DNA of 60,667 nt. Source: Boudabousia marimammalium. Its GTDB lineage: Bacteria > Actinomycetota > Actinomycetes > Actinomycetales > Actinomycetaceae. Location of the stretch: assembly GCF_001936115.1 (NCBI RefSeq), contig NZ_MPDM01000010.1, positions 1-60,667 on the forward strand, in the 5' to 3' direction. Position 1 is the stretch's first letter. Every line of letters begins with the position of its first letter. The notes under the pieces were generated by a model, which was not told the DNA's origin, did not search any database, and worked only from the letters and a program-made list of their open reading frames with translations. A program made the translations under genes and the position numbers. Below, piece after piece: positions 1-14,123 of this stretch.

Positions 1-51
1 CTGGCTGGTGCTGCCGCTATCTACCTGCGCAAGCGTGGTCTAGAAAGCTAA
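1..51 (+). CDS. C-terminal end of a membrane or wall-anchored protein (partial)
   Basis: Reading frame 1 is open from the first base to a TAA at 49-51 and encodes the last 16 residues of a protein that starts outside the window. These are a small hydrophobic run (LAGAAAIY) followed by a short basic tail (LRKRGLES). This is the layout of the end of a sortase-anchored (LPXTG) surface protein or of a last membrane helix with a positive cytoplasmic tail. No LPXTG motif is inside the window, so this remains inference. A strong hairpin at 93-144 closes the transcript. Confidence 0.55.
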   Translation: MAGAAAIYLRKRGLES

Positions 52-92
52 GCCAAACAGGTCAAATCAGGAAGGGTCTAGTTCCCTTTAGA

Positions 93-144
93 TAGTGTTG
101 AGGCCGGTGTGAGAGGATTCCCTCCCACACCGGCCTCAACACTA
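93..144 (+). terminator. Long hairpin terminator after the partial gene
   Basis: Arms 93-116 and 121-144 are complementary over 24 bases with a single mismatch and a 4-base loop. It lies 40 bases after the stop of the partial gene and before the rplJ leader. There is no clear T-run on its right side, so termination is inferred from stem strength and position. Confidence 0.7.
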
Positions 145-254
145 CAAATCCCTGCAGAGGTGAAAGTAGAAGCATCTGCCGCTGAAAATCAGACACAATG
201 GTGTGCAGTGTCACTGCCGTATTCGTGTCTATCAGGTGACAAGTAAAATCAGGT

Positions 255-419
255 TTGTTAAATTGTGAGAAGCCAAAGACCGTTGGTCTCCCATCACCGG
301 ATGGGAAGAAAACCAGAAATGGAACCAGCGCAGGTGAGATACAAGCGTTTACCGCCCTGTGCCTTCCTGTGCATGGGGCGTTTTTTGTTGGACCAGCGGC
401 TACGACCGGAAGGAGGGCC
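255..419 (+). promoter_or_regulatory. Ribosomal protein L10 leader of rplJ-rplL
   Basis: The roughly 165 bases before rplJ contain the block AAAGACCGTTGGTC near 275-288. This is the conserved region of the L10 leader, an mRNA structure bound by the L10-L12 complex for feedback control of rplJ-rplL. A possible promoter (TTCGTG at 222-227, 16-base spacer, TAAAAT at 244-249) lies just upstream; it is weak. The leader extends to the ribosome binding site AGGAGGG at 411-417. Confidence 0.7.
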
Positions 420-941
420 ATGGCGAGGCCTGACAAAGTAGCAGCAGTTGAGAAGCTGACGGAACTATTCCGTTCTTCCAGCGCAGTACTGCTCACTGAG
501 TACCGCGGTCTAAGCGTCGGCCAGATGAAAGATCTGCGCCGCAGCTTGGGCGAGAACGCGACATACACCGTGGCTAAAAACACGCTCGCAGCCATCGCCG
601 CTCGCGAAGCTGGGATGGAATTCCTAGCAGAGGACCTGACCGGACCGACCGCACTAGCGTTCGTCACCGGTGAGCCCGTTGAAGCTGCTAAGGCACTGCG
701 TGATTTTGCCAAAGATAACAAGGCACTAGTCGTCAAGTCTGGTGCAATGGACGGAGCAGCTCTCTCAGCTGACGCCGTTAAGAAGCTTGCCGATCTCGAG
801 TCCCGTGAGGTCCTGCTAGCCAAGGCTGCAGGCGCCATGAAGGGCAAGATGATGCAGGCTGCATACATGTTCAATGCGCCGGCTACCAAGGCCGTTCGCA
901 CTATGGACGCCCTGCGCGAAAAGCAGGAAAAAGCTGCCTGA
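420..941 (+). CDS. rplJ: 50S ribosomal protein L10
   Basis: L10 forms the base of the ribosomal stalk: it binds 23S rRNA through its N-terminal domain and carries L7/L12 dimers on its C-terminal helix. The 173-residue product has the family start [13 protein letters not shown], the LLTEYRGL segment near residue 30 and an Ala/Lys-rich C-terminal helix. The frame is open back to 255, but the upstream part is the L10 leader. The ATG at 420 has AGGAGGG three bases before it and gives the normal family length. rplL follows after 69 bases. Expression is probably limited by L10-L12 binding to the leader. Confidence 0.95.
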   Translation: MARPDKVAAVEKLTELFRSSSAVLLTEYRGLSVGQMKDLRRSLGENATYTVAKNTLAAIAAREAGMEFLAEDLTGPTALAFVTGEPVEAAKALRDFAKDNKALVVKSGAMDGAALSADAVKKLADLESREVLLAKAAGAMKGKMMQAAYMFNAPATKAVRTMDALREKQEKAA

Positions 942-1010
942 TACCTCAGGCGCAAACCCCAATAATCGCTGCTGATCAAGCAGGAAAACATTCAGGAAGG
1001 AATTGCCAAC

Positions 1011-1394
1011 ATGGCTAAGCTATCCAAAGAAGAGCTCATCGAAGCTTTCAAGGAAATGACCCTCATCGAACTATCCGACTTCGTTAAGGAATTCGAAGAG
1101 GTATTCGACGTCGAGGCTGCTGCCCCGGCCGCCGTTGCCGTTGCTGCCGGCCCCGCCGCAGCTGAAGAAGCTGGCGAAGAAAAGACCGAATTCGACGTCG
1201 TCCTCGAATCCGCTGGCGAAAAGAAGATCGGTGTCATCAAGGCCGTCCGCGCCCTGACCTCACTGGGTCTGAAGGAAGCCAAGGAACTCGTTGAAGGTGC
1301 ACCCAAGCCCGTCCTCGAAGGCGTTGCCAAGGAAGAGGCCGAAAAGGCTAAGGCTGCTATCGAAGAAGCAGGCGGCAAGGTCACCCTTAAGTGA
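1011..1394 (+). CDS. rplL: 50S ribosomal protein L7/L12
   Basis: L12 is the multi-copy acidic stalk protein that recruits and stimulates the GTPase factors EF-Tu, EF-G and IF2. The 127-residue product has the N-terminal dimerisation domain ([16 protein letters not shown]), an Ala/Gly-rich hinge around residues 38-55, and the C-terminal factor-binding domain with the signature [10 protein letters not shown] and [10 protein letters not shown]. Length is normal. The ATG is preceded by AGGAAGG at 994-1000. It is cotranscribed with rplJ and the operon ends at the hairpin 1428-1460. Confidence 0.96.
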   Translation: MAKLSKEELIEAFKEMTLIELSDFVKEFEEVFDVEAAAPAAVAVAAGPAAAEEAGEEKTEFDVVLESAGEKKIGVIKAVRALTSLGLKEAKELVEGAPKPVLEGVAKEEAEKAKAAIEEAGGKVTLK

Positions 1395-1427
1395 TTTCGC
1401 CGCAGCTAGACAAATAGCTGCATAAAG

Positions 1428-1464
1428 TGGTGGGGTGCGACATTTGGTCGCACCCCACCATTGC
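1428..1464 (+). terminator. Terminator of rplJ-rplL
   Basis: Perfect 14-base arms (1428-1441 and 1447-1460, TGGTGGGGTGCGAC and its complement) with a 5-base loop lie 33 bases after the rplL stop. The following TTGCTAT is only weakly T-rich. Confidence 0.85.
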
Positions 1465-1590
1465 TATATCCACTGTGTGGAAGCAACAGCGAGTGGCGAC
1501 GAGTCTCTCTCACAAACCGGTTAGCGGCGTTACAATAAGAAGACTAATTAGACTCTGAATCCGCCCACCATAACGAAGGGTGCTAAAGAC

Positions 1591-2610
1591 ATGGCTCAAC
1601 TTGAAAACACGCCTCTCCTCTCAGCTGCGGATGCCGTTCAGGCCTGCAGGCAGTTCTGGTCCACTCAGTGGGGTGGGGGAGATCAATATGAGGTCGCGCA
1701 GCAAAGCCGTACCATCAAAACCGACTACCGGATGAGCCTCGCCCAAGTATTCGGTGACAGCAAGTTGATGGGGGAACTAGAAGAGTTCTCCGTGGAGGCT
1801 GTTCACCCTCAGGACTGGGAAACCCTACAAGACTACGTTCACACCCGTCAGGATGGGGAAATAAAGAATACCTACTACTCCATGCTGGCACACAACAGCG
1901 GCATGCTGGATGGTGGAAATATTCTCCGTCCCGGCAATCACCTGCTCTACCGTCCCATCCCAGAATCCCTCTCCGTGCGTGCACCAGAAACCTCTATGCC
2001 GATGCTGCGGGATAATTCAGATATCAAAATGGTTCTGTTGCTGATTAACCCGGGTGTTCAGCAAGGTCTCGGAGACGACCTGCAAAGCGGGGCTTCGACC
2101 CGTAACGCCCGCGCTTTCTTGCTCCAGCAGCAACGGCTTAAGGCCCTATACGCTGCCGGTCTTGCGCAGGCTGGGGGAAACTATCAACTGGAATGGGAAA
2201 GCCCCCTCGAACTCGCCCCGACTGACATTATCGTTGATCCGACGAACCCGGAAAAAATTCAGGCTCGCTGGCTCAAAATCCTCGGCATTGAAGCACACAA
2301 TGTACTACGCTTGGAACTTTTCCCGTACCGCTACATCAATTCGATGCAGGTGCCAGACCTAGCTTCGAAGATGCACAGCGAAGGACTCTTCCTGCCGTCG
2401 CAGGCGCAAGTTATGCAGATTCTGCGTGCTCTCCTGGCTGATGATGAGCAGCGGATGTATGTCGGTCACGGCTTATTCCGCTGGCTGCAGGCCGCGAAGC
2501 GTGCCCTCGAACCCGAACTATACGACAAGCTCAAACGCAACCTCTACGCGACTTCCTCGAAGCGCCCCTACTCAAGCCTCGGGAAGCTAACCGCAAACTA
2601 CCAAGGTTAA
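1591..2610 (+). CDS. Protein of unknown function, possible distant uracil-DNA-glycosylase-like fold
   Basis: I do not recognise this 339-residue protein. It is soluble, with no signal peptide or membrane segment. The start ATG at 1591 is 14 bases after a weak GAAGG. Three features stand out: a hydrophobic strand ending in INPG near residues 147-155 (VLLLINPG), a strand LELFPYRYINS near 249-259, and a C-terminal block with GHG and W (VGHGLFRWLQ) near 291-300. A strand followed by NPG and a late strand with a conserved Gly-His occur in uracil-DNA-glycosylase-like folds, so DNA base excision or nucleic-acid handling is possible. That is a guess. It is a single gene between two terminators and does not belong to the ribosomal operon. 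Confidence 0.6.
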   Translation: MAQLENTPLLSAADAVQACRQFWSTQWGGGDQYEVAQQSRTIKTDYRMSLAQVFGDSKLMGELEEFSVEAVHPQDWETLQDYVHTRQDGEIKNTYYSMLAHNSGMLDGGNILRPGNHLLYRPIPESLSVRAPETSMPMLRDNSDIKMVLLLINPGVQQGLGDDLQSGASTRNARAFLLQQQRLKALYAAGLAQAGGNYQLEWESPLELAPTDIIVDPTNPEKIQARWLKILGIEAHNVLRLELFPYRYINSMQVPDLASKMHSEGLFLPSQAQVMQILRALLADDEQRMYVGHGLFRWLQAAKRALEPELYDKLKRNLYATSSKRPYSSLGKLTANYQG

Positions 2611-2634
2611 TCAGGCAAAAGCCTAAAACGTAGA

Positions 2635-2699
2635 CAAGAATCAGCCCACGCTAGTGAAACGAAGCCTGGCGGCTCGCCACCAACGTGGGCTGATTCTTG
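2635..2699. terminator. Bidirectional terminator between convergent genes
   Basis: Perfect 16-base arms (2635-2650 and 2684-2699) enclose a second small hairpin (TGGCG/CGCCA near 2668-2680). It sits between the plus-strand gene ending at 2610 and the minus-strand ABC gene ending at 2719, so it can serve both. Confidence 0.85.
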
Positions 2700-2718
2700 A
2701 TTTAGGCTGATTCTTCCT

Positions 2719-4491
2719 TTAGAGAGTGCCGCCGGCGCGGTTCAACAAGCTAGCAAAAGCACCAGAGCCACCCGCCAGCTCAGCCGGTATGCCGGACTCC
2801 ACCACTTCGCCGCGTTCCATGACGTGAACCTTCTGGACCCCGTCCAGCTCACTCACCCGGTGGGTAATCTCCAAGATTGTGGCGTCCCCAAGGTAATTGC
2901 GTACCGCTCGGCGAACCTGCTGCGCCAAAGTGTCATTCAGGTGAGCGGTAGCCTCATCCAGAATTAAAGCACGCGGATGCTGCAGCAAAGCCCGTGCCAG
3001 ACCGAAGCGCTGACGCTGACCGCCAGAGACAGCCTCGCCACCCTCGCCCATCTTAGTGTCCAAACCATCAGGCATCTGACGGATCTCATCCGCAATCTGT
3101 GCGACCTCAAGGACCTCCCAGAGCTGCTCATCAGTGGCATCGGGCGCGGCCAAACGAAGGTTATTAGCAATCGTGTCATTAAACATGTGGGTGCGCTGAG
3201 ACAGATACACCACCGCGGCGCGCAAGGAAGCTACCTCAATCCCGGAAGCATCCTTTTCCGCAACCATAATGGCACCCTCGGCGGGATCTTCGTAGCGGGC
3301 AAATAAGGTAGCCAAAGTAGATTTGCCGCAACCCGTCGCGCCCACCAAGGCATGCCACTGGCCAGCCGGAACCTCCAGCGAAACGTGACGCAAAGCCTCA
3401 TGCTTGCTGCCACTGGGGTCAACATAAGCGTAGGAAACGTCCTGCGCGGCGAGAGCCACAGCGCCGGAGCCGGACAACTCCTCGCCGCCGGCAGGAGGGA
3501 CCGGCTCACCCTGCGCCAGCTCGCGCAGGCGTGCAGCCGAAGCAAAAGATTGGCTGATAAAAGTAGAGAAATCCTCCACGCCACGGACCGCCTCCCAGCC
3601 GCGCATCCCTCCCGCAACAGTGGCCAGAAGGGCAGGAATGGTAAGTGTCCCGGCATTGACCTGGCCGGCCCCGACGACCAGCAAGACCGCAGCCATCGCC
3701 AGCATCGTGCCGAAAGTAATCGCCCGGCGCACACCATAGAGAGTGTGCAGGCGACGGGTATCGACCAACAGACGGCTATTCAAATCATTGAGACGTCCGC
3801 GCATAATGTCAGTTAAGCCGTATCCGGCAATCTCATCATGTCCGTGGATAATGTCGGAAGCCTGATTCACAATCTCAGAGCGGGTCCGTAAAATCCTGCC
3901 AGAGCTGGCGGTCGCATTCATGCCACCCACAATAATCAACAAGACCAAGGCCAGCACATACATGCCCAGCAAAATCAAAGCTAAACTACCTGCCTCCAGC
4001 CACCAGGCCAGCACAGCGGACAGAATCGGAACCGCAATCGCTGACATCATCGGGGCAAAAGTATGGGCATAGAAGACCTCAATCCGGTCAATATCGCGGG
4101 TCAGCCGTGACAGCAGATCGCCCGTGCGAGCATGCCGTGAAATCGCGGGCGCCTGCGGGTAGAGCTTCTCGTAAGCGAAGCGACGCAACAGCTCCAAAGC
4201 CTTGAATGCAACGAAATGCCCGGTGAACTGCTCCAGGTAACGTAAAAAGGCTTTCACCAAGGCTAGTCCGGCGATAATCCCCAGCACAGTCAGCCAGCTA
4301 TGTCCGGGCTGCCCGGTGGTGAATAAGCCAACCTGCCAGCCGGCGTAAGCCAGCATGACGACACCTAGCATCTGGTCGGCAATACGGGCGAGGCTGGAGA
4401 TCGCCAGGGGAGCGACCACGGGACGCGTCAGCGACAGCATCCAAGCGGTCAACGTGAAGATGGAGGCGGGTTTTTGCTCGTTGCGGCTCAT
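2719..4491 (-). CDS. ABC exporter subunit, fused permease and ATPase (CydC-like)
   Basis: Half-transporter of 590 residues with an N-terminal six-helix membrane domain (about residues 15-320) and a C-terminal nucleotide-binding domain. Visible motifs are Walker A GATGCGKST (about 383-391), the signature VSGGQRQR (about 488), Walker B ALILDEATAHLND (about 506) and the H-loop ITHR. It overlaps the upstream partner by 4 bases (ATGA), so the two are translationally coupled and probably form a heterodimer. The arrangement and membrane-domain character resemble CydDC, which exports cysteine/glutathione or handles haem for cytochrome bd assembly. No cydAB is present, so the substrate is unknown. The Walker B glutamate is present (DEAT). 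Confidence 0.85.
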   Translation of the reverse strand: MSRNEQKPASIFTLTAWMLSLTRPVVAPLAISSLARIADQMLGVVMLAYAGWQVGLFTTGQPGHSWLTVLGIIAGLALVKAFLRYLEQFTGHFVAFKALELLRRFAYEKLYPQAPAISRHARTGDLLSRLTRDIDRIEVFYAHTFAPMMSAIAVPILSAVLAWWLEAGSLALILLGMYVLALVLLIIVGGMNATASSGRILRTRSEIVNQASDIIHGHDEIAGYGLTDIMRGRLNDLNSRLLVDTRRLHTLYGVRRAITFGTMLAMAAVLLVVGAGQVNAGTLTIPALLATVAGGMRGWEAVRGVEDFSTFISQSFASAARLRELAQGEPVPPAGGEELSGSGAVALAAQDVSYAYVDPSGSKHEALRHVSLEVPAGQWHALVGATGCGKSTLATLFARYEDPAEGAIMVAEKDASGIEVASLRAAVVYLSQRTHMFNDTIANNLRLAAPDATDEQLWEVLEVAQIADEIRQMPDGLDTKMGEGGEAVSGGQRQRFGLARALLQHPRALILDEATAHLNDTLAQQVRRAVRNYLGDATILEITHRVSELDGVQKVHVMERGEVVESGIPAELAGGSGAFASLLNRAGGTL

Positions 4492-6224
4492 GCGTTATTC
4501 TCCTCAGTGGCAGCGAAATCGCTGCCAGTGCTCAAGGTATTGACCTGAAGTTTCTTCACTTCCAGGATCTGATCAGCGCTGGGTAGTAGCCCGTGGCGGT
4601 GCGTCACCATAATCATGGTCCGATCGTTTCCAATCTCACCCAAAGCCTGGGAAATCAGGGCCTCGGAATGAAGATCAACCGCGGAGGTTGGCTCGTCCAT
4701 CAGCAGCAGGTGGCGCCGAGAAAGCAGGGCGCGGGCAATCGAAATGCGCTGCGCTTGACCACCGGAAAGACCGTAGCCGCGTTCACCCACAACCGTGTCC
4801 AGTCCGTTCGGCAGGCTCCGAATCTCATCACCCACGTGGGCAGTGTCTAGGGCCTGCCACATTTCTTCCTCGGTTGCGTCGGGAGCGACGAGGGCGAGGT
4901 TGTCTGCAACCGTGCCGGCGAACAACCAGGTCCGCTGTGCGACCACCGCACTGTGTGAGCGAAGCTGTTGTGCGGTGAGGGGCTTATCATTGAGGAAGAT
5001 CTGCCCCTCGGCGGGGGTCAAGCTGCCCTGTACCAGTTTCAGCAGGGTAGATTTACCCTGACCGGAGGGCCCCACAATCGCAATATGTTGACCGGACTTA
5101 ACCTCCAAATCAGCATGCTTTAAAACATCTAGTTCACCGTAGCTGAAAGAGACGTTTTTCAGGGCCACCGCAGGGGCTGAATCAATCGAAATATTCTCTG
5201 ACTCTGTGGGCTGCTCGGGCGTAACTTCCTCGGCGCTGAGATAGCGGTTAATCGCACGCTGGGAGGCCATCCCACCCATGCCGACGTAGAAGAAAGCGCC
5301 AACTTGATCAATCGGTTCGATCAAGAAGATGGACATAAGTACCAAAGTCGCTCCCGCGCCCACCGTAATTGCGCCGCTGTCAATGCGGATGACCGCCATA
5401 ATCGCGGCTGCCGCCACAATAAACATGGAGAAAGAAATATCAATCACGAACAGGACTAACTGGTTTTTCGAAAGTAGCCGCATGATCGAGAGGCGGTTGA
5501 CTTCGCCCTGTGCGGCAAGCTTTTGACCGACCCGCTGGGAAGCGCCCAGTAGCTGTAGGGTGTCCATGCCCTCAATCGCGTCAAGGTAGGCGGCAGCCAG
5601 CTCGTTGCGGGCTCGCCGTGAGTTGCTGGACACTTTCTTCAGGACCAGCATGAAGCCGCGTACCAGAATTGGGATTAGCGGGATGGAGATAAAGATAACG
5701 AGGGCGCTCACCCAGTCAATCACCACTGCAATCCAGAGCAGTGTTAGTACCGGAATCGCGAGGGCGGCGCCAATCTGCGGAATGAAAGTCTGGCGGTAGA
5801 GTGTTAGACGCTCCACGCCGTCATTCATCAGGTTGATCTGGGAACCCAGTCGATCCTCGCCCTCGGTCTGAGGGGAGAGCGGCTTTACCATGGAAGTGTC
5901 AGCGAGGACGGAGCGGACGCGATTCTCGGCACGAACCGCTGAACGGTTTGACATCCACACGCGTAGACCGGCGGCAGTGCTGGCAATCAGGCCGGAAATT
6001 ATCAGGGGAATAATTAGGGAGCGGGTAACGGGCAGGCCCGCGTAGGCGGTATCAATTACTAGGCCCAGAAGCGTGAGCATCCAAGCGGCGCCAACTACGG
6101 AAATGCCGCCCACCAGGATAGCCATCTGGTTATCAAGCTTGTCCTGCTTCGTTGCTATCGCCGGATGCTGAGCTGTATTCTCTTTGTTTTTACGCCGGGA
6201 CTGCTGCCGGAATCGACTCTGCAT
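4488..6224 (-). CDS. ABC exporter subunit, fused permease and ATPase (CydD-like)
   Basis: First gene of the two-gene exporter operon. From the chosen start it has 578 residues: a basic N-terminal stretch, six predicted membrane helices (about 40-300) and an ATPase domain with Walker A GPSGQGKST (about 384), signature LSGGQAQR (about 484) and Walker B LLLMDEPTSAVD (about 505). The segment YLDAIEGMDTLQLLGAS resembles the CydD cytoplasmic loop. The frame is open to 6317, but the ATG at 6224 has GGAG nine bases upstream, whereas the ATGs at 6239 and 6317 have no good site. Function is ATP-driven export from the cytoplasm; substrate unknown. It is divergent from rpoB. Confidence 0.83.
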   Translation of the reverse strand: MQSRFRQQSRRKNKENTAQHPAIATKQDKLDNQMAILVGGISVVGAAWMLTLLGLVIDTAYAGLPVTRSLIIPLIISGLIASTAAGLRVWMSNRSAVRAENRVRSVLADTSMVKPLSPQTEGEDRLGSQINLMNDGVERLTLYRQTFIPQIGAALAIPVLTLLWIAVVIDWVSALVIFISIPLIPILVRGFMLVLKKVSSNSRRARNELAAAYLDAIEGMDTLQLLGASQRVGQKLAAQGEVNRLSIMRLLSKNQLVLFVIDISFSMFIVAAAAIMAVIRIDSGAITVGAGATLVLMSIFLIEPIDQVGAFFYVGMGGMASQRAINRYLSAEEVTPEQPTESENISIDSAPAVALKNVSFSYGELDVLKHADLEVKSGQHIAIVGPSGQGKSTLLKLVQGSLTPAEGQIFLNDKPLTAQQLRSHSAVVAQRTWLFAGTVADNLALVAPDATEEEMWQALDTAHVGDEIRSLPNGLDTVVGERGYGLSGGQAQRISIARALLSRRHLLLMDEPTSAVDLHSEALISQALGEIGNDRTMIMVTHRHGLLPSADQILEVKKLQVNTLSTGSDFAATEENNA

Positions 6225-6406
6225 TAGTGAGTTCTCCATAATCTTTATGACGTTGTGTCGCCATATTATGTGTTGGGAAGAAAAAAGTCGCGCCCAGCGT
6301 TCATAAATGTGACACACTGTTCTAGCAGTGAAAATGTGTTCTTAATAAGGTAAACCATACCGGCAGAAACGTGTCCTTAATAACAACTTGTAGACCTTTA
6401 TCCCCA

Positions 6407-6435
6407 TTGCAAGGATTGTCTAGAAAGGATACTAT
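6407..6435 (+). promoter_or_regulatory. Promoter of rpoBC
   Basis: TTGCAA (6407-6412), a 17-base spacer and TACTAT (6430-6435) form a good vegetative promoter in the 346-base gap between the divergent ABC operon and rpoB. It would give a leader of about 130 bases before the rpoB TTG. I see no other gene in this gap. Confidence 0.6.
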
Positions 6436-6570
6436 GGAAAGTCGTGCAACTATCGTCCGAGGTGGATTGTACCCAGATGTCTATTAAGTAGCGCAGGGCA
6501 TTGGATGGGCAATATCAGATAGGGACTTGCTGCACGCGCGCGAACCACCGCTAGCAGGGAAGGAAACCCT

Positions 6571-9500
6571 TTGACTGCACAGAGTAATTCTGCCGCAAAC
6601 AAGTCTGAGCGTCTTTCATTCGCGAAGTTGCGTGAGCCGTTGGAGGCTCCCAACCTATTGGACGTACAGATTCAAAGCTTCGATTGGTTGCTGGGACGCG
6701 AGGCCTGGCAGGCACGTGTTGAAGAAGCCAAAGAAAAGGGTGGCAGCTCCGCCATCCCGGAGATTTCAGGGCTAAAGGAAATCTTCGACGAAATTTCACC
6801 GATTGAAGACTTCGGTCAGACCATGTCGCTGTCTTTTTCAGAGTTCACCTTTGAAGACCCCAAGCTGACCCCTGACGAATGTCGCCTCAAAGACAAGACC
6901 TACTCGGCCCCGCTATACGTGACCGCAGAGTTCATCAACTACAACACCTCTGAGATTAAGTCTCAGACCGTGTTCATGGGAGATTTCCCATTGATGACCA
7001 GCCGCGGCACCTTCATTATTAACGGTACCGAGCGTGTAGTTGTTTCACAGCTAGTCCGCTCACCCGGCGTTTACTTCGAACGCGGCGCAGACCGGACCTC
7101 CGATAAGGACATTTTCTCCACCAAGATTATTCCCTCCCGTGGTGCTTGGCTGGAGCTAGAGATCGACAAGCGTGACGCTGTCTCTGTGCGTGTTGACCGC
7201 AAGCGCAAGCAGCCGATCACTCACTTCCTGCGCGCCCTCGGCCTGACCGAGTCGCAGATTCGTGAAGAGTTCGCTGACTACCCGATCTTGCTGGCCGGCT
7301 TGGAAAATGACAATGTCAAGAGCGAGGACGAGGCCCTCGTCGACCTGTACAAGAAGCTACGTCCCGGCGAACCCGCCTCCGTGGAAGCTGGTCGCAACCT
7401 CATCCATAACTTCTACTTCGCACCCAAGCGCTACGACTTGGCGAAAGTAGGCCGCTACAAGATTAACCAGAAGCTGGGCTTAGCCGCTGAACTAACTGAG
7501 TCCACTCTGCGGGTTGAAGACATTATCGTCACCACCAAGTACCTCCTTGCCCTCCACAAGGGTGAAGAGTTCTTGACCGTGAACGTAGATGGCAACGAAA
7601 CCAAGGTTCGCGTGGAAGCTGACGATATCGATCACTTCGGTAACCGTCGTATCCGCGCCGTGGGTGAGCTCATCCAAGGGCAGATCCGCACCGGCCTTGC
7701 CCGGATGGAACGTGTCGTGCGTGAGCGCATGACCACGCAGGACACTGAAGCGATCACTCCGCAGTCCCTGATTAACATTCGTCCCGTGGTTGCCTCCATT
7801 AAGGAGTTCTTCGGAACCTCTCAGTTGAGCCAGTTCATGGACCAGAACAACCCCTTGGCCGGATTGACCCACAAGCGTCGTCTTTCCGCCCTCGGCCCCG
7901 GTGGTCTGTCCCGTGACCGCGCCGGCATGGAAGTCCGTGACGTCCACCCCACTCACTACGGTCGTATGTGTCCGATTGAAACCCCGGAAGGCCCGAACAT
8001 TGGTCTGATTGGTTCACTCGCCACCTTCGCCCGCATCAACCCCTTCGGTTTCGTGGAAACCCCGTACCGTGTCGTCAAGAACGGCCAGGTGACCGATGAG
8101 GTCCACTACCTGACCGCAACCGAGGAAGACCGCAAGGTCATTGCGCAGGCTTCTGCGCAGCTGACCGAGGACTTCCACTTCGCTGAAGACATGGTGCTGT
8201 GCCGTCTCGCCGGCTCCGATCCCGCCCTGTTCCCCGCTGAAGAAGTGGACTACATGGATGTTTCGGCCCGCCAGATGGTGTCCGTCGGTACCGCCATGAT
8301 TCCGTTCCTTGAGCACGACGACGCTAACCGCGCCTTGATGGGCGCGAACATGCAGCGTCAGGCCGTGCCTTTGCTGGAGCCGGAAGCTCCGCTCGTAGGT
8401 ACCGGCATGGAACGCCGCGCCGCTGTCGACGCAGGTGACGTTATCGTCGCCTACAACGCCGGTGTGGTTGAATCCGTGAGCGCCGACTACGTCACCATCA
8501 TGACTGACGAGGGCGAACGTGACTACTACTACATGGAGAAGTTCGAACGCTCCAACCAGGGTAACTGCACTAACCACCGCGTTGTCGTTGATGTCAACCA
8601 GCGCGTTGAGGTGGGCGACCTGATTGCTGACGGTCCCGCGACCGATGGTGGCGAACTGGCATTGGGTAAGAACCTGCTGGTTGCCTTCATGCCGTGGGAA
8701 GGCTTGAACTACGAGGACGCGATCATCTTGTCGCGTCGCATGGTTCAGGACGATACCCTCACCTCCATTCACATTGAAGAGCATGAGATTGACGCCCGCG
8801 AAACCAAGCTGGGTGACGAAGAGATTACTCGCGACATTCCTAACGTGTCCGAGGAAGCTCTCTCACACTTGGATGAGCGCGGCATCATCCGTATCGGTGC
8901 TGAGGTTCACGCCGGTGACATCCTCGTCGGTAAGGTTACCCCGAAGGGTGAAACTGAACTCAACTCTGAAGAGCGTCTCCTGCGTGCCATTTTCGGTGAG
9001 AAGGCCCGCGAAGTTCGCGACACCTCACTGCGTGTCCCGCACGGTGAGTCCGGCATCGTTATCGGTGTCCAGGAACAAGATGATGCTGATGACCTAGCTC
9101 CCGGCGTGCGTCAGCGCGTCCGCGTGTTCATCGCGCAGCGTCGTAAGATCACCATTGGTGACAAGATGGCTGGTCGCCACGGTAACAAGGGTGTGGTCTC
9201 CAAGGTCCTGCCGATTGAAGATATGCCGTTCCTAGAGGACGGAACTCCGGTCGACATTATCCTGAACCCCCTCGGCGTGCCGGGACGTATGAACGTCGGT
9301 CAGGTGCTGGAACTGCACCTCGGCTGGATTGCCGCACAGGGATGGGATGTCACCGAAGCAGTGAAGGCTGCTGAAGAGTGGACCAAGCAGCTCCCCGAGG
9401 GCGCACACAAGGCTGAACCTGGCACTCGCGTTGCGACCCCGGTCTTCGATGGCGTCCATGATGATGAACTCTTGGGCATGCTTGATCACACTTTGCCGAA

Positions 9501-10056
9501 CCGTGACGGTGAGCGCATGGTGAACAGTCTGGGCAAGGCTCGTTTGTTCGATGGTCGTTCTGGTGAACCGTACCCGTACCCGATTTCTGTCGGCTACATG
9601 TACATGCTGAAGCTGCACCACTTGGTGGATGACAAGATTCACGCACGTTCCACCGGCCCGTACTCCATGATTACGCAGCAGCCCTTGGGTGGTAAAGCCC
9701 AGTTCGGTGGCCAGCGTTTCGGTGAAATGGAAGTGTGGGCACTGGAAGCATACGGTGCCGCCTACGCGCTACAGGAGCTGCTGACGATTAAGTCTGATGA
9801 CATCACCGGTCGTGTGAAGGTCTATGAGGCGATCGTTAAGGGTGAAGACATTCCGGAGCCGGGTATCCCCGAGTCCTTCCGGGTTTTGATCCAGGAAATG
9901 CGGTCACTGTGCCTGAACGTTGAAGCCCTAGACTTTGACGGTAACGCTATTGAGCTGAAAGACGAAGACGAGGATGGCCAGCGTGCCACCGAAGAGCTAG
10001 GCATCAACCTGGGCGTTCGCCCGGGTGGAGCCGCCAGCTCCGTCGACGAGATCTAG
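6571..10056 (+). CDS. rpoB: DNA-directed RNA polymerase subunit beta
   Basis: Beta subunit of RNA polymerase, 1161 residues, the usual actinobacterial length. The first family-conserved block ([19 protein letters not shown]) begins at residue 12 and no ATG or GTG lies between it and the TTG at 6571, so TTG is the start; GGGAAGGA lies just upstream. The rifampicin-binding region around residues 412-450 reads [15 protein letters not shown] and [14 protein letters not shown]. The usual resistance positions (Asp, His, Ser) are wild type there. Further blocks include [21 protein letters not shown] and the C-terminal [15 protein letters not shown]. It is cotranscribed with rpoC after a 119-base gap. 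Confidence 0.97.
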   Translation: MTAQSNSAANKSERLSFAKLREPLEAPNLLDVQIQSFDWLLGREAWQARVEEAKEKGGSSAIPEISGLKEIFDEISPIEDFGQTMSLSFSEFTFEDPKLTPDECRLKDKTYSAPLYVTAEFINYNTSEIKSQTVFMGDFPLMTSRGTFIINGTERVVVSQLVRSPGVYFERGADRTSDKDIFSTKIIPSRGAWLELEIDKRDAVSVRVDRKRKQPITHFLRALGLTESQIREEFADYPILLAGLENDNVKSEDEALVDLYKKLRPGEPASVEAGRNLIHNFYFAPKRYDLAKVGRYKINQKLGLAAELTESTLRVEDIIVTTKYLLALHKGEEFLTVNVDGNETKVRVEADDIDHFGNRRIRAVGELIQGQIRTGLARMERVVRERMTTQDTEAITPQSLINIRPVVASIKEFFGTSQLSQFMDQNNPLAGLTHKRRLSALGPGGLSRDRAGMEVRDVHPTHYGRMCPIETPEGPNIGLIGSLATFARINPFGFVETPYRVVKNGQVTDEVHYLTATEEDRKVIAQASAQLTEDFHFAEDMVLCRLAGSDPALFPAEEVDYMDVSARQMVSVGTAMIPFLEHDDANRALMGANMQRQAVPLLEPEAPLVGTGMERRAAVDAGDVIVAYNAGVVESVSADYVTIMTDEGERDYYYMEKFERSNQGNCTNHRVVVDVNQRVEVGDLIADGPATDGGELALGKNLLVAFMPWEGLNYEDAIILSRRMVQDDTLTSIHIEEHEIDARETKLGDEEITRDIPNVSEEALSHLDERGIIRIGAEVHAGDILVGKVTPKGETELNSEERLLRAIFGEKAREVRDTSLRVPHGESGIVIGVQEQDDADDLAPGVRQRVRVFIAQRRKITIGDKMAGRHGNKGVVSKVLPIEDMPFLEDGTPVDIILNPLGVPGRMNVGQVLELHLGWIAAQGWDVTEAVKAAEEWTKQLPEGAHKAEPGTRVATPVFDGVHDDELLGMLDHTLPNRDGERMVNSLGKARLFDGRSGEPYPYPISVGYMYMLKLHHLVDDKIHARSTGPYSMITQQPLGGKAQFGGQRFGEMEVWALEAYGAAYALQELLTIKSDDITGRVKVYEAIVKGEDIPEPGIPESFRVLIQEMRSLCLNVEALDFDGNAIELKDEDEDGQRATEELGINLGVRPGGAASSVDEI

Positions 10057-10175
10057 TCCGTTGTCATCCTCGGCATTTACGTGCCGAGGATGAGGACACC
10101 GGAACCGTGCTCAGCGAGCGGTAACGGATCGAGACAAAATCAACGCTGATCGGTGTAAAACATCAAGGAGTAACC

Positions 10176-14075
<3,900 letters not shown>

Positions 14076-14123
14076 GCTGCTCGACCGGAGCCGTCATGAG
14101 CGGCAAACGGTCGGTCACTGACT

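Noticed and set aside
255-419. N-terminal extension of L10
   Set aside because: The conserved L10 start and a strong binding site are at 420; the upstream part matches the L10 leader.
62-991. 309-codon minus-strand frame over rplJ
   Set aside because: Covers rplJ, its leader and a terminator hairpin; low-complexity Ser/Ala composition.
8014-8784. 256-codon minus-strand frame inside rpoB
   Set aside because: Shadow frame; rpoB is complete and conserved here.
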